Shown one piece after another: positions 56,693 through 64,000 of a DNA stretch of 64,000 nt (positions within the stretch are counted from its first letter, which is position 1; each line of letters opens with the position of its first letter). The stretch spans positions 405,896 through 469,895 of the forward strand of contig BPQB01000022.1 of assembly GCA_019973155.2 (NCBI GenBank), written 5' to 3'. The DNA is from Phanerochaete sordida (Eukaryota > Basidiomycota > Agaricomycetes > Polyporales > Phanerochaetaceae). The notes beneath the pieces were generated by a model. That model ran no database searches and was not told the DNA's origin. It worked only from the letters and a program-made list of their open reading frames with translations. The position numbers and the translations under genes were made by a program.

Positions 56693-58912
56693 ATGTCTAC
56701 GTTCGTGACACTCCTACATCGAGAGCTCTCGTCGAGGGTCCTCCTACCACCCCCTTCTTCACCTGCCGCCGAATCCGCAACCGCGTCTGCGTACACAAAC
56801 GCGTCCCGAGATGCGTTGAGGACCTATCTCGCAGAGCTGAACCCGCCAATATCTCTCCCCGATGCCCGCGCGTGCCTCGACGCGCTCCATCGCTTTGAAC
56901 AGGGCGATGTCCGCACCTCCGTGGACGGCGAGGACGAAGCGCTTCAGACGGCCGTACTCGTCAAGCTCCTCATCGGACTTTACGTGCAGACGCTCGAGGT
57001 CTACCTTGACGAGGCGAGCGACGCGGAGACGCAGCTAGAGTGGTGGGCGGACATCGAGAGGTCGCGCATACGGTCGGCGTACTACCTTGTACAGAGTGAG
57101 TTCCGCGTCTTCCTACCCGAAGAACTTCACTGACCGCAGGCTTCTTCCAAAGCTCTGCCTCTGCGCATATACAACGTCGTTGATACCGTCATCCGCTCTC
57201 TGCGCCGCCAAAACCTGCCCCTCCAACTGTCGTCCTTCACGCCGACTGCGCTGCAGCAATTCTTCCCTTCACGGAGTGCTCTCCGCCCGCATGGAGTCAC
57301 GCTTGCTCTCTTCCCACACCTGCGCCGCGAACCATACCCTGCCTCACTCTTTGTGCATACGCGCGCGAAGCCGAACCTCTCGTTCTCGTCCGAGCGCGCC
57401 CCTGTGGAGCCTATGTTCCACTGGCTGCACACCGTCTGGGCGCGCGCATCGCGCTCCGTGTACACGACCTTGACGCTGCCAATCGAGCTGTCAAGGCACG
57501 AGTGCCGATACAAGCTGAAGATGCTCGAGGAAATACGCGACGACCGGGCGTCCGTGCTCGGGCATCTGCTCGAGCTCCGGGACGACCTAAGTAGGGCTGC
57601 CGAGACGACGGACACGGCGGACCGCGTCGAGCTGCTGCAATCTTTCGTGGTCAAATTCCGTGGGATTTTGGCCGTGGAAGGTTTGGACACAGCGAAAGGT
57701 CTTTCTGAATTCGCCACCCTCCTCACCAACTCCACCATCCCCAGACATGTTTCCGCGCACAACAACCAGATCACAACTCACGAACTGCGCAAGCCCTCTA
57801 GACTGACACGGTATTGGCCCCGGCTCGTCTTCTTGCCACCCGTTGCCCTGGTCGGTGTGCGCTGGCTCTACAACTCACGCGAGTCGCTTGAACACACCGC
57901 AGTGGACGCTGTCGAGACACTCAAGGCCTTCTGGGACGACTGGCTGCTCGGCCCGCTCAAGGAGATCGTCAAGACCGTGCGCACAGGTTCTGACGAGGGC
58001 GTTATTGTAACGAAAGAAAGCGTGAAGTCTGACCTCGAGGTGAGTACGCGTGTGGAGTTACGCATATATGCGGCTGACTGATTCGGTGTAGTCACTCGAA
58101 CGCATGACCCTCGCGCTCGCCAAGGAGAAGCTGAACTACACCGCAGAGCAGATGGCAGCGTTGTCAGAGCAGGTCCGGCATGGTGACCTGACGGCGGTCA
58201 TGCAGATCTACGAGGATGATATTCGGAATCCGCTCAAGTCTGCCATCGGAGGCACGCTCCTGAGGACATTGCTCGTTCAGGTCCAAAAAGCGAAGGTGGG
58301 TTCGCGCTAGTCCGTCGGATCTGAGGTTGCGACTCAATGAGCACCCTTCTAGGTTGACATTGACCAGGCCTTGTCTGGGATTGACAAGCTCCTGAAGTCG
58401 CAAGAATTGACGTTCGCATTCGTCGGCGTAGCGCCCGCGATGACCCTCGTTTACTTCGTCGGTTCGTACCTCAACACGCTCTGGTCTGGCAGCAAAGGCA
58501 GGGGCCGCTACGGCGGCAGCAGGCGTAGAGCACGCGTCTGGAGCATCATGCGGTACGTGCCACCCTCCTGCGCGTCTCTCTCCGCCTCAACTGTGGACTC
58601 ACGCATACATGCTGCCCGCGCAGACGCATCGAGCGACTCCTCGTCTCTTCGTCCTCTCCCTCGACCGCCAGCACCGGCTACCACGCCATCGACTCGCGCA
58701 CGTCTGGTCTCATGCTCCTCCTGACGACGCGCCTGCGCTCGTACGCCGAGATGTGCCTACCGTCGAACTCGCGGCTGCGCGGCGGCTTCTTGGAGGACGT
58801 CGCGGCGCTCGAGGACCCCGTGCTTGGCCGGAACGAGAAGCTGCGGATCGTGGATCGCATGTGGAACTCGTGGGGCACGCGGCTCGGGTGGTATGATATG
58901 GGTAAGGAGTAG
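56693..58912 (+). CDS. NCA2: NCA2 family mitochondrial protein
   Basis: Five exons (56693-57095, 57153-58039, 58092-58295, 58353-58552, 58624-58912) give about 660 residues. Family landmarks: LPLRIYNVVDTVIRSLRRQN, RHECRYKLKMLEEIRDDRAS, LGHLLELRDDL, WPRLVFLPPVALVGVRWLY, KAFWDDWLLGPLKEIVKT, GGTLLRTLLVQVQKAK, LTFAFVGVAPAMTLVYFVGS. Two central hydrophobic segments are predicted membrane spans. In yeast NCA2 is a mitochondrial protein involved in control of the mitochondrially encoded ATP synthase subunits 6 and 8. The acceptor of intron 1 was set at 57152 because this rebuilds VQTLPLRIYN; the AG 12 bases earlier gives a wrong frame. The ATG at 56693 is the first in frame. Confidence 0.9.
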
Positions 58913-59413
58913 AGATGCTTACGTTGCGAAATCTAAGGACTAGTTCTGCGCGAAACGGATGGTCTGCTGGGTGTATCACTGCGGTAAGCCTCTGTCTCAT
59001 GGTCTGACAAATCTTGCCTTGTGCAGACCAATAGATACGACAACTTCAATCCAACGATCATCTCTACCCCTACTCTTCGTCCTTATGTTCGAACCTTTTG
59101 AAGGTTGTTCCTTGTTCCAGTCTCGCGGGGTCGTACTCCACTACCGCCACGCTGAAACAAGGCGTCATACAATTCCAGTGGTGCAAGTTTGTCAGTCTGC
59201 TTTACTGGCTACGCATAACCTGCAGGACTATTCAGTATGCTCGCCGCTTCAAGAGGGCTGCCGTGGTGACTTCATTCGAAAGGGCGAAGCTGTGAGTGCA
59301 CTTCTCGTACAGCGACAACACCCGTTAAATAGCGCATTCTACAAGGCTGGACATGAACGAACTCAGGCCAGCAATCTCTGCTCTTCCGACCACCGTATAT
59401 GACCGACAATCCC
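58913..59413. other. Convergent gap, no supported gene
   Basis: 3' flanks of NCA2 (plus) and of the first secreted modular gene (minus). Nothing else recognised. Confidence 0.55.
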
Positions 59414-60620
59414 TCAGTCCAGCTCCTCCAGACTCCGCACGAGCAGCTCAGCGACAAGATCCCGCGCCTTCGGCTTCTTGCTGTACATCATATGCTCCTT
59501 CAGCAACGACACAGCAGCTCGTGGCGGTGACGACTCACTGCTTATGGTGCTTGTGGTGCTTAATCGCGCTCGCGATGCCACTCCCGACCTTGACCGCGTC
59601 GCCGATGAGGCCGAGCGGGCCCGGCAGCCCAAGCGCGCCACTCTCGCCTACCTCGTCCGCCCGCGCGAGCAGCTCAAGGACGTCTCGCTCTCGCAGCTCG
59701 CGCTTGGGCTTTCCGTGCCGGCCGCCGGACTTGATCTTCGGTGCAGCACTTTTCCCGGCGGCAACCGCGCTCTCAGCGATATGCACCCCCGGGACCAGTG
59801 CTCCTATGGCCTGCGCGATCGGCCTGGGTGGCGGCGGGTCCCGCGAGCTACGACGCTGCGGTGCTGGTGCTGGTGCTGGTGCTGGTGGCTGGTCGCTACA
59901 AGCCCCCGTCAGCTGGCTCAAGGGGTGCGCAGGGAGGCGAGGCTTACTGGTGCGAGAAGTGGTCCACGATGGCGCCGATGATGGGTGCTCCTGCGCCCGC
60001 GATGGTGGCGGCGTGTCCGAGGTTTTTGAGAGAGAAAGCCCCGCTCTCGTCGTCGTCGTCGCGTGCAGCCAACTCGGAGAGGTCGCGCCTCCCGATAGGG
60101 GGCAGCCACCTTCCGATGCCGGTTTTCGGCCTTCCGAAGTGTGGCGCAGATCCCTTCACGCGGCGACGCTGGGGTGCTGGCGGCTGCTGCTGCTGATCGC
60201 TAGACGGCTCTGTTAGCGTCGCGAGCGCTGTGGACGATGCAGCAGAGCTCACTGGTGCGAGAAATGGTCGATGATACCCCCGATGATGGGCGCACCCGCA
60301 CCTGCGATAGTGGCGACGTGTCCGAGCTTCGAGAGAGAGAAGGCGTCGCTCTCTTCATCTTCCTCGTGTGCAGCCAGGTCGGGGAGGTCGCGTTTCTCCG
60401 GAGCGGACAGTTCTGGTCCAAGGCCGATGAAGGGCGGGAAGTGTGCAATGTGCTCGATATGTCCACGCGTCCTGAGGGAAAGTGCGCCGCTCCCGTCTTC
60501 GTCGGACGGGCCGGACGCGGGAGCGTTGTTGCGTGCGAACGCCGCGGTGTGCAGCGGCGCGGCGAGCGCAGGGGACGCGATGGCCACGATGGCGAGTGCG
60601 GTGAGGGCTGTAGTGTGCAT
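59414..60620 (-). CDS. Secreted modular precursor with Kex2-type sites, gene A
   Basis: Four exons on the minus strand (60620-60253, 59948-60199, 59539-59895, 59414-59480) give about 347 residues; all introns are phase 2, so the inner exons can be added or lost without frame change. The N-terminus MHTTALTALAIVAIASPALA is a signal peptide. Exons 1 and 2 each carry a module: dibasic KR or RR, then DL(P/S)(D/E)LAA, an acidic run, A-F-S-L, and a Gly/Ala/Ile-rich helix (GHVATIAGAGAPIIGGII) ending DHFSH. Exon 3 is a diverged module (KRELRERDVLELLARADE, then GLIGDAVKVGSGI). The last exon encodes KARDLVAELL and the SLEELD tail. Dibasic sites before each module suggest Kex2 cleavage into several small peptides, some amphipathic. 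I know no described family with this design. No cysteines are seen, unlike typical effectors. Confidence 0.75.
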
Positions 60621-60833
60621 GGCGAGAAAGGGACGTGGCGGGATATCTAGTTGGGAGTGGGTGGTCGTGACTATCGTGAAAGAATGCAAACGGGTTGGGC
60701 TGGGAGCGAGACGGTCAGTACAGCGCTGACGATGGTTCGAGGCTTGCTACGCACCAGCCAGTGCCTGTGCTGTGTAGAAGGGGTAGGGAAGAGGAGCTAC
60801 CAGAGCTGGGGATCCAGGTCGACGCCTCGCAGA

Positions 60834-60840
60834 TTTTATA
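60834..60840 (-). promoter_or_regulatory. TATA box and conserved upstream block of gene A
   Basis: GTATAAAA on the minus strand, about 215 bp upstream of the ATG at 60620. The sequence next to it (GTCGAC, then CCCCAGCTCTGGTAGC) recurs before gene B with the same spacing, so the promoter was duplicated with the gene. Confidence 0.55.
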
Positions 60841-61455
60841 CGTGAGTGTGCGACGGCGAGCCGCCGTAGCGCACTCCGATGTGGCGTTCACGCATGCAGC
60901 TTGAGAGGCCGGGAGATCAAGAAACGATGTCCTCATGATCACCTCTCGGGTTTCAAAATTTCATGGACGAGCAGAGTAGTCAAGCCCTCCAACGAATTGG
61001 GCACGCGTACAAGAATGTATACAACCGGACCGTTTTGAGTAAGACAATGTGCGAAATCGGACAAGGCAGTGCAGCCACTCACGAGATATCCGGTGGCAAC
61101 GGCTGCAGTCGTGACAGAAAAAGATGTTATCATCCAGACGATACAGAGTATCTGTTTCGGACTCAGCGTGGAAGAGAACAGATATTCGTTCAGGAAAACG
61201 ACAGTATTTTGGGAGTTTGTTCGAGCACATGAAAACCCAGAGCAGGTTTCATCGTTAGAGATCCAAGACCTGCACGGTAAATGGTAGACATATTCTAGAG
61301 CGACCATTCTTAGTAACGGCCTCGTCAAGGCAAACCCATGGTAGCTTGGATTCGATGATGGGACGGCGTCGGTCGGTTCAACAACCTACAATACTATACA
61401 TCAGCGACCCCAACTTGTAGACAGCCATCTAGATCTCTACCACTACGCGCACCCC
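60841..61455. other. Spacer between genes A and B
   Basis: Distal promoter of gene A and 3' flank of gene B. A minus-strand frame (60939-61328) contains a hydrophobic stretch (KQILCIVWMITSFSV) but starts and ends without support; it may be a fragment of a membrane-protein gene. The last 60 bp resemble the 3' flank of gene C (CGACCCCAACTTGT...). Confidence 0.5.
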
Positions 61456-62522
61456 TCAGTCGAGCTCCTCCAAGCTGCGCGCGAGCACCTCGACGAGGTC
61501 GCGCTGCCACAAATCGCGGATGTTGTGCTTGCTGTTCTCGCGGCCGCCCTTGCTCATCTTCGCGGCAGCGTGGGTCGCGTCGGCCTGCTTCTTCGCCGCC
61601 TCCGCGGCCTTGGCAGCGGCGATCGCCTTCGCCACGGCGGCAGATGCGCTCTCGGAGCCGCTGCGCGCCAGCACCTCGACAAGCTCGCGCTTCCACAAGT
61701 CGTCGCGGATATTCTTCTGGCTGTGTTCGCGGCCCTTCTGTTCCATCTTCTGGGCGGCGTGGGCGGCGTCGACCTTCTGCTTCGCGGCTTCCGCGGCCTT
61801 GGCGGCAGCGATGGCCTTCGCCGCCTTCGCCTGCGCGCTCTCGGAGCCGCTGCGCGCGAGCACCTCGGCGAGGTCGCGCAGCCACACGTCCCTGCGGATG
61901 TTGTGCTTGCTGTTCTCGCGGCCGCTCTTGCTCATCTTCGCGGCAGTGTGGGTCGCGTCGGCCTGCTTCTTCGCCGCCTCCGCGGCCTTGGCAGCGGCGA
62001 TCGCCTTCGCCACGGCCGCGGACGCGCTCCCGGAGCTGCTGCGGGCGAGCACGTCGACGAGCTCGCGCTGCCACAGGTCCTCGCGGATGTTCTTCTGGCT
62101 GCTTTCCCGGCCCTTCTGGTCGATCTTCTTGGCAGCATGCGCGGCGTCGACCTTCTTCTTCGCGGCTTCCGAGGCTTTGACAGCAGCGATCGCCTTCGCT
62201 GCCGCGGCGGACGCGCTCTTAGAGTCGCCGCGCGCCCAGAGCTCGCGCTTGGCCTCGTCGGAGCTGGGGTGTGTCGACGTCAGCGCCGCATCACTTTGCT
62301 AGGGAAATGTTGTGCACACCTTTGCGAGAAGTGGTCAACGATGGCACCAACGATGGGCGCACCAGCGCCCACGACGCTGGCGAGTGTCTTCAAAGAGAGT
62401 GCGCCGCTCGCGTCCGACGCGTAGGCGGGGGCGTCGCGTGCGAACGGCGCGGTGTGCACTGGCACGGAAAGCGCGGGAGACGCAGCGGCGATGGCAAGGG
62501 TGGCGAGGACGGCGGTGCGCAT
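61456..62522 (-). CDS. Secreted Ala/Lys-rich repeat protein, gene B
   Basis: Two exons (62522-62320 and 62263-61456, phase 2 intron of 56 bp) give about 336 residues. A signal peptide (MRTAVLATLAIAAASPALS) and the same GAGAPIVGAIVDHFS helix as in gene A make up exon 1. Exon 2 has four rep units of about 63-66 residues. Each starts with a basic R(E/D)L(V/A)(E/D)VLARS-type motif, goes through an AKAIAAAKAAEAAKK helix, and ends K-N-I-R or H-N-I-R with DLW or DVW. Units 1 and 3 share the KVDAAHAA...QKNIR version, units 2 and 4 the QADATH...SKHNIR version, so the array grew as a dimer. The final unit is cut to RDLVEVLARSLEELD. Highly charged alternating helices with periodic basic sites suggest a processed or structural secreted protein; function unknown. 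Confidence 0.75.
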
Positions 62523-62737
62523 GTTGAGAAGAGGTGGTTAGGCTGGTTAGAGTGGTCGTGTGAGGACTGTCGTGGATGTCGTGAGTGAAAGTGAATGGGG
62601 TCGGGCTACGAGCGACAGTCAGTACATCGAACGCGAGACCGACTGGAGCTTGCGACATACCAACCAGTGCCGATGAAATGAAGAGCGGAAGAGAAAGGCT
62701 ACCAGAGCTGGGGTTTGGCTGTCGACGCAGCGAGCAT

Positions 62738-62743
62738 TTATAC
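62738..62743 (-). promoter_or_regulatory. TATA box and conserved upstream block of gene B
   Basis: GTATAAA on the minus strand about 215 bp upstream of the ATG at 62522, followed by GTCGAC and CCCCAGCTCTGGTAG as in gene A. Confidence 0.55.
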
Positions 62744-63825
62744 GCTAGCGCACGGCCGTTGGCCGCCGTGGCTGCGTACGAGGTGGCGTTCACGCAGACT
62801 TGTCGACAGGCTGTACAATCAACGAGTGATGTCGCCTTGATGGCTTGGGGCGTTTCATGCATGGAGAATGAGCGAGGCGGTCACACAGAGGGCAAAGTGA
62901 ACCTGGAGTCCATTTCGCAAAAAACGACTCCAGGTCGACAGAAGTGGAAACACGAACGTGCATGAATTGAAACAAATCCCTTAGAAGGACGCTTCATCTA
63001 GTTCAAATTAAGGGAAGTGTCAGTCCAAAGGTGCCTCCAGACGACGTGGAGTCCTTTTTACCAAGAACATCCTCAGGTGCGCTTTGCCGCCTGTGTCCGT
63101 GTTCCTGATGCATTCCAGCGTGAGCATAGAGCTGCAAGACTCACGATCACGTTCAGATGGACGATTTTCGCCAAGCTGGACGAGGCAGTGCCGCGTCCGC
63201 ATGCTTACTCAGAAGCTGATGGCACGAGCTGGCGCGGCGTTCGGAGGCGTGACCAACACTTGCCGCGTAGGCTCGCCTCTCAAGCACTAGAAGGAGTCGC
63301 AAGCTGCGCCTTCATTCACGCAAAAGTCGATATGAGCGAGAGTCTCCTGCGCGAGCTGTGCGAGAAGTAAGAACTCGGATGATATTTAGCCGAAATTCGA
63401 GCAGAAAAGGACGTAACCTGCGTTCATGCATGCTAGACAGCACACCCCGACACAATCGTATGCAGCCCTCCCCACAGTCGGGGCACCGGGTGAGGGTAGA
63501 TCTGGGGTCGCATTGAAGTCGCGGTCAAGGACTCCGACTCAGCCAGCGATACTGCGCGCTAAAGTGCAAAACACTTCGGTCCCGAACAGGAAGCTCCTGT
63601 TGAATTGACTTCCACCTCGAACGCGAGCCTGGGGGTCGAGCGGCGGTATATACGCCCCAAGACGACCATTCATAGTGAATCACTTTCCAAGGCATACTTA
63701 TGTTAGCAGTCCATAGCCGATGACAGGATGGTAATTATCCATCCAATTCCATATCCTACAGAACCGTACATCGACGACCCCAACTTGTCGACAGCTATCT
63801 AAAACTCGACCACCGCGCGCGCCCC
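62744..63825. other. Spacer between genes B and C, no supported gene
   Basis: Distal promoter of gene B, then about 900 bp with short frames only. The last 60 bp (CATCGACGACCCCAACTTGTC...) are the 3' flank of gene C and resemble that of gene B. Confidence 0.5.
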
Positions 63826-64000
63826 TCAATCAAGCTCCTCCAAGCTGCGCGCGAGCACTTCAACGAGGTCGCGCTCCCAGACGTCCCTGCGGTTCTTCCC
63901 GCCCTTGTTCTGCCTGCGCGCGAGCGCCTCGTCAAGGTCGCGCTCAGCCTCCCAGACGTCCCTGCGGTTCTTACCGCCCTTGCTCTGCCTGCGCGCGAGC
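63826..64000 (-). CDS. Secreted repeat protein, gene C, 3' end only (cut by right edge)
   Basis: Minus-strand open frame from the window edge to TGA at 63826-63828. It reads two units of about 24 residues (ALARRQNKGGKNRRDVWER; the other with QSKGG) and ends RDLVEVLARSLEELD, identical in its last 15 residues to gene B. The repeat is shorter and more basic than in gene B, with many dibasic sites (RR, KNRR). It is too short here for signal peptide or full repeat number to be judged; the gene continues outside the window. It establishes a tandem family of at least three members. Confidence 0.7.
   Translation of the reverse strand, partial: LARRQSKGGKNRRDVWEAERDLDEALARRQNKGGKNRRDVWERDLVEVLARSLEELD

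Noticed and set aside
61525..62424. 299-codon plus-strand frame over gene B
   Set aside because: Repetitive only because it mirrors the repeat units of the minus-strand gene, which has signal peptide, intron and family tail.
62880..63060. Short inverted segments around GGAGTC/GACTCC as a structured RNA gene
   Set aside because: Arms are short and imperfect, with no conserved counterpart elsewhere in the window.

Overview
The window looks like genomic DNA of an agaricomycete basidiomycete, probably a polypore-type wood-decay fungus. Coding regions are GC-rich with strong C/G preference at third codon positions. Nearly every gene is broken by 41-85 bp introns with GT(A/G/C)NG donors and (C/T)AG acceptors. 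The recognisable genes are fungal: Nmd5-type importin, Rae1/Gle2, NCA2, a Dsc3-like protein, BEM46-like hydrolase, histone H3 and DUF4436 membrane proteins. No tRNA, rRNA, CRISPR or intact transposon was seen. All gene models were spliced by eye, so exon edges should be treated as predictions.

Layout. 0-3 kb: two members of a composite F-box family (the first cut by the left edge, the second with an in-frame TAA). 2.7-9.2 kb: BEM46-like hydrolase, a small conserved protein, a second alpha/beta hydrolase, then a diverged non-coding tandem repeat. 9.3-18.1 kb: Dsc3-like protein, the importin (about 16 exons), a BTB protein and an uncharacterised four-exon protein. 18.3-20.5 kb: a short protein carrying a near-perfect copy of the histone H3 tail plus a leucine zipper, next to a real histone H3 gene. 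21.4-33.8 kb: four tandem DUF4436 membrane-protein genes (the first frameshifted), with a third F-box family member and a gene relic between them. 34-35 kb: a short-chain dehydrogenase (SDR).

38.2-48.3 kb is a large inverted duplication. Each arm carries a near-identical SDR gene and a small protein of unknown family; arm 1 has an extra, unrelated SDR. 48.9-56.5 kb: Rae1, then two tandem pseudokinase genes with an N-terminal helical region resembling MLKL-type domains. The duplicated block also copied the 3' end of Rae1, left as a dead fragment. 56.7-58.9 kb: NCA2. 59.4-64 kb: at least three tandem genes for modular, apparently secreted, Kex2-type precursors that share a C-terminal SLEELD tail.

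The conserved housekeeping genes (importin, Rae1, NCA2, H3, Dsc3) are single copy here and appear intact. The accessory families between them are duplicated locally, in tandem or inverted, and several copies are decaying. The best candidates for undescribed biology are the H3-tail mimic (18.4-19.0 kb), the pseudokinase pair (50.9-56.1 kb) and the secreted modular precursors (59.4-64 kb).
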